This document shows, one piece after another, positions 41,342-50,787 of a DNA stretch of 64,000 bases (position 1 is the first letter of the stretch; the number at the start of each line of letters is the position of its first letter). The position numbers and the translations under genes are program-made. Below the pieces are notes generated by a model. The model searched no databases. It was not told where the DNA came from and saw nothing but the letters and a program-made list of their open reading frames with translations. Origin of the DNA: Roseobacter sp. MH60115 (GTDB lineage Bacteria > Pseudomonadota > Alphaproteobacteria > Rhodobacterales > Rhodobacteraceae); contig NZ_JADOBQ010000001.1 of the NCBI RefSeq assembly GCF_015644665.1, forward strand, positions 124,001 to 188,000, read 5' to 3'.

Positions 41342-44209
41342 ATGCGCCGGAATGGAAACGCAACGGATGTTTCTTTAATCGGACCGCTGGTGGATGCGCT
41401 GGCGGTACCGGCATTCTTTGTGGACTGTGACTACCGGATTGTTGCCGCAAATGACCTCTGCAGGACGCTGTTGGCGGGGCGGAACGGGGAGGCGCTCTCT
41501 GGTCAGGGCCTTCCTGCGCTTATCCATTCAGATCGCGCGCAGGCTGTTTGCAGACATCTGGACTTGGCGCGGTCGGGTAAGGCTGCGTTGGATGTGGTGG
41601 CCCTGCCCGTCGATGTATCCGACGTCCTTCATTTCTTTTCCGCGACCCTGCTCAGGTTTCACGAAAATGAGCCCGGCGGGTTCCTGTGTCAGAGCGCTGA
41701 TGTGCTGTCGCATGCCGAAGACGGTCAGATTGCGGAAGCTGCGCCCGACACGCCGGTGCAGCGCCATTGGCGTTTTGCCGTTGAAGGCGGAAAGATCCTG
41801 CAAGATCAACCGAGTGGACGGGGAATGCCCGCAGTTTCAGGCGAGTATCTGCATGATTATCTGCAAAGTGTTACGGCTGATACCCGGGACCGGCTAAAGT
41901 GGGCTCTCGCGGCATTGATCTCCACCGTGACAGAGGAGATTTGCCTGACATATCAAGCGACGGTTGGGCATAAATATGATGTCTCCATCCTGGCAAAGGG
42001 GTGCGTGACCCGCCGGGACGCCGAAGGTTTCCCTACCGAAATCAGCCTGGTGGAAACAGACATTTCGGATGTTTCCCGATGCGACGGCAGCGATACCTCG
42101 CTCGCCGAGAGCGAACTGCGTTGGAAAACAGCAGTGCTCAGCGCGAAACAGGGCGTTTGGGATCACGATTTCGAGCAGAACAGGCATTTCCTCTCCAAGA
42201 CCTGGCGCGAATTGCGGGGATTGAATGACGATGACCAGGTGCCGGAAACGACCGAAGACTGGTTGAAAACCATTCATCCGCAGGATCTTGATCACATCAA
42301 GGCGGAACTTGAACGTCTCGACAGCGGGGAGACAGATGACATCAACTACAAGTTTCGTCAGCGTCATTCCAATGGGCAATGGGTCTGGTTTCTGAGCCGG
42401 GGACGTATTGTCAGACGGGACGCCGAGGGATTGCCGGCACGTATCATCGGCACGGATATCGATATCACCGACATCAAGACGGTTGAGATCGAAAGCCAGA
42501 GAATGGCGGAGCGTCTTGGGGTCGCGATGGAAGCGGCAGGCATGGCGCGCTGGGAATTCACCGTCAACTCTGATCAGGCCTTCTGGGACGACCGGCTGCT
42601 GGAGATGTTCGGCATCAAGGATGGCCAGAACCTGCGGACGGGCGCGGATTGGAGCACCTTTATCCATCCCGACGACAGAGAGGCCACCGTCGCCTATACC
42701 GAGGACTGCCTGCAAAAAGAGCAAGACGTCGCCTGCGACTATCGGCTTGTCGCCAGAGACGGGACCCTCCGCCACATCCGGACACGCGGGAAGTTCGTGA
42801 ACGACAGTGAAACAGGCCCGCGCTACTACGGGGTGAATTTCGATATCACGCAGGACCAGCAGCGCGCGCAGGAACTGGAGGACGCCCGGGCCCGGTTGGA
42901 GCATGAAAGCCGCCACGATGCGCTGACCGGATTGGCAAACCGCAGGCGTCTTGACGATGTCTATACGGAATACATGCGCAACATGGCCGCCACGGATGTG
43001 CGTCTTGCCGTCCTGCATTTCGACATCGACCATTTCAAGCAGATCAACGACACGCTGGGCCACGATGCGGGGGATGCGACGCTGAAACACGCCGCTGATA
43101 TTCTGCGCAGGAATGCGCCGGAAGGGGCGCTTGTCTCACGGGTCGGGGGCGACGAATTCGTTGCCCTTCTCTTTGATGCGCCGGAGGATGTCGTGCTCGA
43201 AGAGATCGCGGAGCGGATTATCGATGATATGTCGCGCCCCTACTTCTACGGTGCGCAGGAATGCAACATCGGGACGAGCATTGGGATCGCGACCGTCGAT
43301 GGGCAGGTGACCCCGGAGTGCAATCTGTTCATTGACGCGGATCTGGCACTCTACGAGGCGAAAAAGGCCGGTCGCGGACGATATCGCTTTTACAACAGGG
43401 CGATGAAGGAGGAGGCACGGCGTCGCAAGAACTCGTTTGACGCTCTGCTCGCAGGGTTCGACCAGGGTGAAATCACCTGCCACTACCAGCCGCAGTTCGA
43501 CACCAACACGCTGGAACTGACCGGCCTGGAGGCGTTGGTGAGATGGGAGAGCGCCAAGTTTGGTCTGATCATGCCGGAAGAGTTTCTACAGACAGCGGAA
43601 GACATGGGGCTACTTGCACAGTTTGACGAGTTGGTCCTGCGGCGTGCGCTATATGATATGAAGCAGTGGCAGGGCGCGGGTTTGGCGGTGCCGCCCATAT
43701 CCGTGAATGTTTCGGCCAACCGCCTGAATGACCCCAGCCTCGGGGATCGGCTGCGCGAGTTGGAGCTGCCGCGGGGCATGCTGTCCTTTGAACTGCTGGA
43801 ATCGGCGTTTCTGGACGCCCGGAATGACGTGGTTGACAGAAACCTGAAAAAGATCAGCGAGATGGGGATCGACATCGAAATCGACGACTTCGGCAGTGGT
43901 CACGCCTCGATCGCCAGCCTGCTGCAGGTCGCTCCGCGGCGCCTGAAAATCGACCGGACACTGATACAGCCAATTGTCGACTCCCGACGCCAGCGGGAGT
44001 TGGTCAAGACAATTATTGGCATTGGTCGCATGCTGGATATCCGCGTTGTTGCCGAAGGCGTGGAGACTGCGGCGCATGTCCCGATCCTGAAGAACATGGG
44101 ATGCTGTTACCTACAGGGATATGGATTGGCCCGGCCAATGGACGCGGACGCGGTTCGTGATTTCCTGGCTGAAATCGGCGAAACGCAGGGCAGACTGCGG
44201 TTGGCGTGA
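41342..44209 (+). CDS. PAS-GGDEF-EAL c-di-GMP turnover protein
   Basis: 955 residues from ATG 41342 (AGAAGAG upstream; a GTG three bases earlier is also in frame). Soluble: no membrane segment seen. A PAS-like N-terminus (about 14-110), two PAS_3-like modules (about 262-375 and 390-510), GGDEF domain with an intact GGDEF at 602-606, and EAL domain with EAL at 730-732 plus NVSANR, ELLES, DDFGSG, LKIDRT and EGVET. Both catalytic sets look complete. The inhibitory RxxD site before GGDEF is absent (the spot reads APEGA). Convergent with a second GGDEF-EAL gene. Confidence 0.9.
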   Translation: MRRNGNATDVSLIGPLVDALAVPAFFVDCDYRIVAANDLCRTLLAGRNGEALSGQGLPALIHSDRAQAVCRHLDLARSGKAALDVVALPVDVSDVLHFFSATLLRFHENEPGGFLCQSADVLSHAEDGQIAEAAPDTPVQRHWRFAVEGGKILQDQPSGRGMPAVSGEYLHDYLQSVTADTRDRLKWALAALISTVTEEICLTYQATVGHKYDVSILAKGCVTRRDAEGFPTEISLVETDISDVSRCDGSDTSLAESELRWKTAVLSAKQGVWDHDFEQNRHFLSKTWRELRGLNDDDQVPETTEDWLKTIHPQDLDHIKAELERLDSGETDDINYKFRQRHSNGQWVWFLSRGRIVRRDAEGLPARIIGTDIDITDIKTVEIESQRMAERLGVAMEAAGMARWEFTVNSDQAFWDDRLLEMFGIKDGQNLRTGADWSTFIHPDDREATVAYTEDCLQKEQDVACDYRLVARDGTLRHIRTRGKFVNDSETGPRYYGVNFDITQDQQRAQELEDARARLEHESRHDALTGLANRRRLDDVYTEYMRNMAATDVRLAVLHFDIDHFKQINDTLGHDAGDATLKHAADILRRNAPEGALVSRVGGDEFVALLFDAPEDVVLEEIAERIIDDMSRPYFYGAQECNIGTSIGIATVDGQVTPECNLFIDADLALYEAKKAGRGRYRFYNRAMKEEARRRKNSFDALLAGFDQGEITCHYQPQFDTNTLELTGLEALVRWESAKFGLIMPEEFLQTAEDMGLLAQFDELVLRRALYDMKQWQGAGLAVPPISVNVSANRLNDPSLGDRLRELELPRGMLSFELLESAFLDARNDVVDRNLKKISEMGIDIEIDDFGSGHASIASLLQVAPRRLKIDRTLIQPIVDSRRQRELVKTIIGIGRMLDIRVVAEGVETAAHVPILKNMGCCYLQGYGLARPMDADAVRDFLAEIGETQGRLRLA

Positions 44210-44287
44210 ACCCACACTGCGCCTTTGGGAAAAGGGCAGACCCGTCCTCAGTCGTCAGAAGTCAAGCCGCTTCCGTCAGAGCGATCA

Positions 44288-47200
44288 TCACGATCCAAAT
44301 CGCTTTCCGGCTTGATACCTCTCCAGATAGGTCAGCAAATCCGGCAGGCTGAGCGGCTGGGAAAAGTAGTAACCTTGCAGTTTACCGGCACCGAGCTCGC
44401 TCAGAATGCGTGCCTGTTCCTCTGTCTCGACCCCTTCCGCAATCACACCGATGTCCAGTGCATTGCCGATCTCAATGATTGATTGCACCAGACGTGTCGC
44501 GTTGTTTCCCCGCGCCATGGGGCTGACCAGGCGGCGATCGATTTTCAAGCGATCCGGGGCGATCCGTTGCAGGGCCACGATGGAGGCTCGCCCGCTGCCG
44601 AAATCATCCACCTCCAACGCGATGCCCATGTCCCGCAACTGGTCAAGCTGCATCAGGAAGGCATCGCTTTCCTCCTCAAGGAAAATCGTCTCCAGCAATT
44701 CAAAGGCAATCTCGCCCGAATATGTATTGGCCAGCCGTCCAATTTCGGCAATCTCTTCAAATTGGATGCGATTGGCACTGACGTTGAAGGATAGGTTGGG
44801 CAGCCGTTCCATCCCGTGAAACGCATCCTCGCATTCCCTGATCGCTTTTTCGAAAATCATCTGGTCGATATCCGCCACGACGTTCAAATCCGTCGCGACC
44901 GGCAGAAATTTGTCAGGCGCCAGCACACCCTCTTTGGGGTGGTGCCATCGTGCAAGGGCCTCGACACCCACAATGCGGCCCGACTGCGCATCTACTTGTG
45001 GCTGATAGTGTGGCACGAATTCGCGTTCTTCCAGCGCGCGCATGATGTCATCCGCCAGTTTTTTGGTCCGGCGCATCTCCTCGATATCTGACCGGTCGAA
45101 TATCGCAAGCTGTCCGCGCCCGGCGCGTTTGGCCTTGTAAAGGGCCACATCGGAATTCGTCAGCAGGTCCTTTTCGTCGGCCAAAGGTGTCCGCGCGATC
45201 CCGATGGACGCGCCAAAACGACACTCGCGACCTTCGAACACCGTCGGCTTGACCAGATCGACGAGGAGCGCCTCGGCCAGGCGCTCCGGACGGTCACTGT
45301 CCTCGGGAACACTGAGCAGGATCACAAATTCATCGCCGCCAATCCGCGCAACCACATCTGCCTCCCGGACATTGCCGCGAATGCGGTTGGCCACGTCGAT
45401 CAACACGTGATCCCCGGCTGCGTGACCAATCGTGTCGTTGATCTGCTTGAACCGATCCAGATCGATGTGAAGTGCAGCAAGTTCGCCGCCGGATGTGCGC
45501 CGCAACCGCGACAATTCACTGAATTTTTCGGATAGGTAGCGCCGATTTCCCAACCCGGTCAGCTGGTCATGCAACGCCTTGAAGGTGATCTGTTGGTTGG
45601 CTTCTTCCAACTGGTGGGCATAGTTTTCCAACGCGCGGCGCTGGCGTACCGTTTCGGTCATGTTCAGCCGCAGCACCAGGGTCTCGCCGTTTTCCGAACG
45701 CGAGCGGACGATGCGGTAGTGCTTGTCCCCTGAGAACTCGAAATCTTCCGCTTCGACATGCACGGTCTCGGAGGTGATATATTCATCCACCCATTCGCTT
45801 TCCCGTCCCTTGGCCGCAGGGACATGGCCGTTTCGCGCGGCTACATTCAAGACCTCTGCAACGTTCATGCCAACGTAGATGTCGTCGGGGTCGGTCGTCA
45901 GGGATGCGGTAAACGCGGGGTTCCAGATCAGCAGATTGAGGTCCTTGTCGTAGATGGAAAAAGGGTCGGGAAAAGCGTTGATGGCGGAGATCAAGCGATC
46001 CTGGGATTCTTCGAGAGCCCGCCGCTGTCGCACCAGCTCAGTGGTGTCGAGACGCACGACCACCAGATCGCCATTGCGAGATTTCGAGCGCAGCAGCCGG
46101 TGGTGCATGTCCCCGGCGATTTCAATATCTTCGACCGGGATCAGATTTTCGGCCGCCTTCAGCGTCTCCTGCAACCAAGCCTCCTCCCGCCCGGTGGCAT
46201 CGATAAAACGACTATTTCGCAAGCCGATGCGCATCGCTTCTTCGAGGCACATGCCTTCGTGCATCTCTTGCGGCGTATCGGTCAGCGCAGCGGCATAGCT
46301 TTCATTCCAGGCGACCAGTTTCAAGTCTGAATCGTAGATGCAGAACGGGGCGGGATAAGCGCTGATCGCGGCCAGAAAACGCTCCTTCAGGGCTTCAGCA
46401 TCGCGCCGTTGCCGGACCAGTTCGGTCGTGTTCATCTGGATGACCACAAAATCGCCATTGGGCGCCTGGCTGCGCAAGACCCGGTGATGCACGTCGCCGG
46501 GCAATTCCACATCCGTATGCGGTGACGCCTGCGCCAAGGATCCGGTGTGTCCTGTCAGTTTCGCGGACTTGTTTTCGTCTTGCGGCCGGAAACGCCCATT
46601 CCGGGCACCCAGCGCCTGTACCTCCGACGCGGTCATGCCGACCTGCAAGTCATCCGGTGTGCCGGTGATCGAAGTTGTGAAGGCGTCGTTCCACATCACC
46701 AGACGTTCTTCGGCATCATAGATGGCAAAGGGATCAGGATAGGCGTTCAAGGCCGCAATAGTACGCTCGTGCACCTCCGTGGACTGGCGGCGCTGGCGGA
46801 CAAGCTCGGAGATGTCCATCCGGATAATCACCCAGTCACCGTTTTCTGCCACGCTGCGTAGAATACGGTGGTGCACGTCGCCCGCCAGCTCGATGTCCTC
46901 CGCCGTGCGCTGGAGTTTGGCAGGTTCTCTGAGCTTGTCGAAATATGCGTCGCGGTCTTGCGGTGGTACGTCGATCAACCCGCAATCAAAGGCGGTATGC
47001 ATGACATCGCGAATATGCATGCCCGGCGTGATCGCTTCGGGGTCGGTGGACATCGATTTGCGATAGGCCGTGTTGCTGATCACCAGCCGCATGTCCTTGT
47101 CGTAAATCACGAACGGGTCGGGATAGGCGTTCATCGCCGAGAGCAGGCGGGTTTGCGTGGCCAGGAGCTCACGGTACATGCCATCCTGCTTGGCCAGCAG

Positions 47201-47623
47201 GGCGTCGCGATCCTTCAGTGCCTGTGCAGCGGCATCTTCGCGGGCCTTCAGGTCGGAGATGTCGCGAAATGTCGCGCAGCTGTACCGCCCACCACCTTCC
47301 GGATCATCAAAGGCGAAAAAGGAAATGCTGGCCCAGAACTTGCTGCCGTCGGCCCGCATGCAAGTGGTTTCGGCACGGAACTGCTGTTCTCCGGCCTCGA
47401 ACTTTGGCGCGACTTCGGCTACGTAGTCGTCCCAGGTGTCGGGATCATGCACGATGTCCACTGGACCACCGAGGATGTCCTCGGGGTTGTGGCCAAAGAG
47501 CTTGGTGTAGGACGGGTTGATATAGACAAGCCGTGCGGTGTCATCCGAGGGGCCGCGATAGCCAATCCCGACCGCGTCCTGGGTCAGCGATAGAAAGTCC
47601 TTCAGAACATCTGACAGCTGCAT
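44288..47623 (-). CDS. GGDEF-EAL c-di-GMP turnover protein with five PAS modules, four in exact tandem repeat
   Basis: 1111 residues from ATG 47623 (AAAGG upstream; the in-frame TTG nine codons earlier is not favoured). An N-terminal PAS/PAC (about 5-130) and short coiled linker are followed by four related PAS repeats whose AYPDPF-type motifs begin at residues 166, 294, 422 and 550, a constant 128-residue period; each repeat ends with GD-x-H-x-R-x-x-R-S, NG(D/E) and a V-R-Q-R-R linker. Then GGDEF (762-766) with an RxxD inhibitory site (READ) five residues before, and an EAL domain with EALARW, NVSANR, ELLET, DDFGSG, LKIDRR and EGVET. Soluble, likely cytoplasmic sensor. Confidence 0.92.
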   Translation of the reverse strand: MQLSDVLKDFLSLTQDAVGIGYRGPSDDTARLVYINPSYTKLFGHNPEDILGGPVDIVHDPDTWDDYVAEVAPKFEAGEQQFRAETTCMRADGSKFWASISFFAFDDPEGGGRYSCATFRDISDLKAREDAAAQALKDRDALLAKQDGMYRELLATQTRLLSAMNAYPDPFVIYDKDMRLVISNTAYRKSMSTDPEAITPGMHIRDVMHTAFDCGLIDVPPQDRDAYFDKLREPAKLQRTAEDIELAGDVHHRILRSVAENGDWVIIRMDISELVRQRRQSTEVHERTIAALNAYPDPFAIYDAEERLVMWNDAFTTSITGTPDDLQVGMTASEVQALGARNGRFRPQDENKSAKLTGHTGSLAQASPHTDVELPGDVHHRVLRSQAPNGDFVVIQMNTTELVRQRRDAEALKERFLAAISAYPAPFCIYDSDLKLVAWNESYAAALTDTPQEMHEGMCLEEAMRIGLRNSRFIDATGREEAWLQETLKAAENLIPVEDIEIAGDMHHRLLRSKSRNGDLVVVRLDTTELVRQRRALEESQDRLISAINAFPDPFSIYDKDLNLLIWNPAFTASLTTDPDDIYVGMNVAEVLNVAARNGHVPAAKGRESEWVDEYITSETVHVEAEDFEFSGDKHYRIVRSRSENGETLVLRLNMTETVRQRRALENYAHQLEEANQQITFKALHDQLTGLGNRRYLSEKFSELSRLRRTSGGELAALHIDLDRFKQINDTIGHAAGDHVLIDVANRIRGNVREADVVARIGGDEFVILLSVPEDSDRPERLAEALLVDLVKPTVFEGRECRFGASIGIARTPLADEKDLLTNSDVALYKAKRAGRGQLAIFDRSDIEEMRRTKKLADDIMRALEEREFVPHYQPQVDAQSGRIVGVEALARWHHPKEGVLAPDKFLPVATDLNVVADIDQMIFEKAIRECEDAFHGMERLPNLSFNVSANRIQFEEIAEIGRLANTYSGEIAFELLETIFLEEESDAFLMQLDQLRDMGIALEVDDFGSGRASIVALQRIAPDRLKIDRRLVSPMARGNNATRLVQSIIEIGNALDIGVIAEGVETEEQARILSELGAGKLQGYYFSQPLSLPDLLTYLERYQAGKRFGS

Positions 47624-47792
47624 GCGCCGGCCTTTGTGCAAATGACGCAAAACATACAGTTGATAGGTTACCCGAAGCGTAATCCTAGATTTTTAACTAT
47701 TCGGGTTTCGCGCTGAAAACGGTGTAAATTGGTGTTTTCGAGGTCTTGCAGCGGTGATTTGCTGCCAAAAGCCCGCTGATACATAAAACTCA

Positions 47793-48107
47793 ATGCATTT
47801 TCAGTCTTTCCCGAGCGCAGAGGATATCTTGGGCGTGGCTCTGGACGGATTGCGGGGCGGACCAGTCGTCGGCCGCTGGATGCCCGGAGAACAGACTATC
47901 GCCGTCTTGCCTCAGTTCCCTTTCCGCGTTCAACCTGGCGGGGCGCTACTTTGCAACCTTGTCAGTTCGTTCAAGGCCGGGCCGGTCGCATTGCCATTTG
48001 GCGTCGTGACCGAAGAGCGGTTCCTTCAGACCGATCTTGCACTGTTTGAACGCTGGCCCGGCGACGTCAGCCATCAGAGCGTCGGGTGCGTTGATCCTTT
48101 GCCGTGA
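47793..48107 (+). CDS. Small hypothetical protein (doubtful)
   Basis: 104 residues in an otherwise empty 443-base gap between the GGDEF-EAL gene and the cytochrome b561 gene; its end overlaps the latter's 3' end by 41 bases. No motif recognised and no good ribosome site. The preceding stretch 47624-47792 is AT-richer and probably holds the GGDEF-EAL promoter. Possible real gene by codon use, but weak. Confidence 0.35.
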   Translation: MHFQSFPSAEDILGVALDGLRGGPVVGRWMPGEQTIAVLPQFPFRVQPGGALLCNLVSSFKAGPVALPFGVVTEERFLQTDLALFERWPGDVSHQSVGCVDPLP

Positions 48108-48804
48108 AGCGGTGTACGCCCAGACCGATTGGTTTGCGTCGGTTGCCGGGCAGGGTGGGGTCCGGGCCCCAGATTGCCTGGTAGGTGTCGACAGCCATGC
48201 CGCGCGATTGCAGGACCAGGGACGCGCCGCCCAAACCTGCCCACCAACCCGCCAGCGACAGCCACATCCAGTTCGGCGCATTCGCCTGCCAGAGACCCGA
48301 CAGAATGGTCGCGATGGAGAGCAGGAGCGCCAGATATCCGGCCCCCTTGTGTACATATTCAAATGCCAGCCGCCGGGGCGTCATGTCATAGTGGTCGCCA
48401 TGCAGGCTGCCGTCCGGCGCGGGCTCTGTCGGGCCGCCCTTGCTGCCCCTGAGCACCCCTCCGGTCAGCTGAACCACTGCCAGCGCCAGCACGCTCCATC
48501 CCAGAAACTGATGCGGGCCGGGGATCGTCGTCAGAGGTGGCGCGCTGCGAATGAACCAGAGCCCGACCACCATCAGCACACAGGCCGAATACTGACAGAT
48601 ACGATGGGTATTCCACCAGAAATGATGGTCCAGCGTTTCAGGCCAGTTCTGGCCGGGCGCAATCTTGAAGTAGCGGGCGATGAATATCCCCAGCGGGACA
48701 AGAACACCCCAGGAGACAACCATGAAACGGGCGTGCCAACTCAGATGCAAGCCCACATCATGCAGGCGGCTGGGATCCATCGGGGCGGCAAGCCAGTCCA
48801 GCAT
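48067..48804 (-). CDS. Cytochrome b561-like membrane protein at the end of the sugar ABC operon
   Basis: 245 residues from ATG 48804, which overlaps the stop of the upstream permease gene (TGATG). About five hydrophobic helices with paired histidines typical of eukaryote-type b561/DOMON-associated proteins: LHLSWHARFMVVSWGVLVPLGIFIARYF, HHFWWNTHRICQYSACVLMVVGLWF, PHQFLGWSVLALAVVQLTGGVLRG and FEYVHKGAGYLALLLSIATILSG. Such proteins carry electrons across the membrane via two hemes. Its translational coupling to a transporter permease is unusual and has no known explanation. Confidence 0.75.
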   Translation of the reverse strand: MLDWLAAPMDPSRLHDVGLHLSWHARFMVVSWGVLVPLGIFIARYFKIAPGQNWPETLDHHFWWNTHRICQYSACVLMVVGLWFIRSAPPLTTIPGPHQFLGWSVLALAVVQLTGGVLRGSKGGPTEPAPDGSLHGDHYDMTPRRLAFEYVHKGAGYLALLLSIATILSGLWQANAPNWMWLSLAGWWAGLGGASLVLQSRGMAVDTYQAIWGPDPTLPGNRRKPIGLGVHRFTAKDQRTRRSDG

Positions 48805-49676
48805 CAGCCCTTGACCGCGCCCGCAGTCATGCCGGTGATGATCTGGCGCGACGCCACGAAGGTAAAGATGATCGGCGGAATGGCCAGCAACATGCCTGTG
48901 GCCATGATTACGCCCCAGTCGATGTCGAACTCGGTGATGGAATTCACGATTGTCACGGGCACGGTGCGTGAGTTGCGGTCGGCCAGCGCATTGGCCAGCA
49001 GGAATTCGTTCCACGCCACCCTGAAGGTGAAGATCGCCGCCGCCGCCAGCCCCGGCTTGATCAGCGGCAGGACGACGAGAAAGAAAACCTGGAAGGGCCC
49101 CGCGCCGTCCATGCGTGCGGCCTCTTCCAGCTGGATCGGCACCTGCACGATGAAACTCTGCAGGATCCAGATGACGAAGGGGAGGTTCATCGCCACGTAA
49201 ACCAGAATGATGCCCGCGCGCGTCCCGTCGATCTGGAACTGGAAGGTCCAGATGCCAAAGACGGGCACCAGCAGCACGGCGGGCGGCACCATGCGCATCG
49301 CGAGCGTCGAGAGTGACACCGTATCGCGCCCCATGAAACGGAACCGCACCAGCGCGTAGGCGGCCATACAGCCGATCACGAGCGTCAGCACGGTGGAGAC
49401 AAGCGCGATGATCAGCGAGTTCATCAGCGCGCGCCCGAACGTCTTGTCGCAATAGTCGATATGCGGCGCCTCGTACCACAGGAAATCACAAAGTGCGGTC
49501 TCGTAGTTTCGGATGGTCGGCATGAAGAGCAGCGAAGAGCTGTCCGACATGATGTCCACGTTCAGCTTCAGCGAAGTGGTCAGCATCATAACGATGGGCC
49601 CCACGGCCATCACCACCAGCGCCACCAAAAGCGCGTAAAAGGCCGGGTTCTGCTTGTCGTAGATTTTCTCGGCCAT
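48804..49676 (-). CDS. CUT1 sugar ABC transporter permease (MalG/UgpE type)
   Basis: 290 residues, six membrane helices. FYALLVALVVMAVGPIVMMLTTSLK at the start and the ATPase-contacting EAA loop EEAARMDGAGPFQVFFLVVLPLIKPGLAAAAI. Works with the permease encoded just upstream (one-base overlap) and the ATPase at 52159. Substrate unknown, expected to be a sugar or polyol. Confidence 0.92.
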   Translation of the reverse strand: MAEKIYDKQNPAFYALLVALVVMAVGPIVMMLTTSLKLNVDIMSDSSSLLFMPTIRNYETALCDFLWYEAPHIDYCDKTFGRALMNSLIIALVSTVLTLVIGCMAAYALVRFRFMGRDTVSLSTLAMRMVPPAVLLVPVFGIWTFQFQIDGTRAGIILVYVAMNLPFVIWILQSFIVQVPIQLEEAARMDGAGPFQVFFLVVLPLIKPGLAAAAIFTFRVAWNEFLLANALADRNSRTVPVTIVNSITEFDIDWGVIMATGMLLAIPPIIFTFVASRQIITGMTAGAVKG

Positions 49677-50593
49677 CAGAGGTCCTCCTCTGCCGCCTTG
49701 CGCAGCCGCGCGGCACGGGCTTCGACCGCCTTGTTGTAGGCAAACATCGCGAAGGTCAGGATCACCAGCAGGATCAGCAGGTAGTTCGACATGGCCGCCG
49801 CCTCGCCAAGTTCTCGGAATTCCGACGCCGTGCGCGAGATGCGCAGCGACAGGATTTCCGTCGACAGCCCCGGCCCGCCGTTGGTGAGCACGAGGATCAC
49901 CTCCAGCACCTTGAAGGCATCGATGAGACGCAAGAGCAGCGTCACAATCAGCACCGGCATCATCAGCGGCAGTTTGATATAGACGATCTGCTGCCAGCCG
50001 GTGGCCCCGTCAATCCGCGCGGCCTCCATGGCGGATTGGGGCAGCGATTGCAGCGCCGCCAGCGACAGGATGAAGATGAACGGCGTCCACTGCCAGACAT
50101 CCGCGATCACCACCGAGGCGAAGGCCCAGCTGCCGTCACTCAGCCAGGGGACCGGCTCAAACCCTAGTGATTTCAGCGTTCTGTTAAATATGCCAACCGA
50201 CGGGTGATACATGTACCGCCACATGAGGCCGACCACGATCGGCGCAATCATCATCGGCAGAATGAACAGCGTCCGCAGCACAGACATGCCGCGGATGTTG
50301 CGGTCGAGCAGCAGCGCGAGACCGACACCCAGCACCATCTCCAGCGTGACCACCACGGCGGCGAACTTCAGCGTAACAAAGAAACTCTCGCGAAAGGCCG
50401 CGTCGCTCAGCAGGCCGATGTAATTCTTCAGCCCGACAAACTCCGCCTCGCCGATCCGCTGGCTGGGGTTCCAGTCGAGGAAACTGGCGTAGATCATGTA
50501 GCCAATGGGGTAGAGCAGGGCCACCGCCATCACCAGCGCTGCTGGCGCCAGGAAGAGATAGGGCGTAAGCCGATTTGCGTTGGCGGTCTGCAT
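49676..50593 (-). CDS. CUT1 sugar ABC transporter permease (MalF/UgpA type)
   Basis: 305 residues. N-terminal helix TPYLFLAPAALVMAVALLYPIGYMIYASF, a periplasmic loop, and EAA loop MEAARIDGATGWQQIVYIKLPLMMPVL. First gene after a 194-base gap that contains two hairpins and separates it from the binding-protein gene. Confidence 0.92.
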   Translation of the reverse strand: MQTANANRLTPYLFLAPAALVMAVALLYPIGYMIYASFLDWNPSQRIGEAEFVGLKNYIGLLSDAAFRESFFVTLKFAAVVVTLEMVLGVGLALLLDRNIRGMSVLRTLFILPMMIAPIVVGLMWRYMYHPSVGIFNRTLKSLGFEPVPWLSDGSWAFASVVIADVWQWTPFIFILSLAALQSLPQSAMEAARIDGATGWQQIVYIKLPLMMPVLIVTLLLRLIDAFKVLEVILVLTNGGPGLSTEILSLRISRTASEFRELGEAAAMSNYLLILLVILTFAMFAYNKAVEARAARLRKAAEEDL

Positions 50594-50732
50594 GGGGTGC
50601 GGGTCCGTGCTACGATGCGTTGAAGGTGGGGTCCCGACGCTAAAACGGCGCGCCGGGGCCTTGGAGGTAGGTTCGGTCTGGGCGAGGACAGGGTTGCACC
50701 GTCATCGCCTAGAGTGGTGAGGGGGTGGGGCC

Positions 50733-50757
50733 GCAGGTTTTCCGATGGAAAACCCGC
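50733..50757 (-). terminator. Second hairpin after the binding-protein gene
   Basis: Stem of about eleven pairs (one wobble), core GGTTTTCC-ATC-GGAAAACC, 30 bases downstream of the binding-protein stop. No long U-run. Probably an attenuator or 3' stabiliser. Confidence 0.5.
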
Positions 50758-50768
50758 TTTTCCCCACT

Positions 50769-50787
50769 CGGTCAGCGGCGCTGACCG
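50769..50787 (-). terminator. Hairpin abutting the binding-protein stop codon
   Basis: Perfect nine-base arms CGGTCAGCG / CGCTGACCG around one base, directly after the TAA of the binding-protein gene. Typical place for an mRNA-stabilising or attenuating stem that keeps binding protein expression above that of the permeases. Confidence 0.6.

Noticed and set aside
48805-49479. Long upstream extension of the cytochrome b561 frame
   Set aside because: It lies inside the permease gene on the same strand in another frame; the b561 start at 48804 fits the family and the TGATG coupling.
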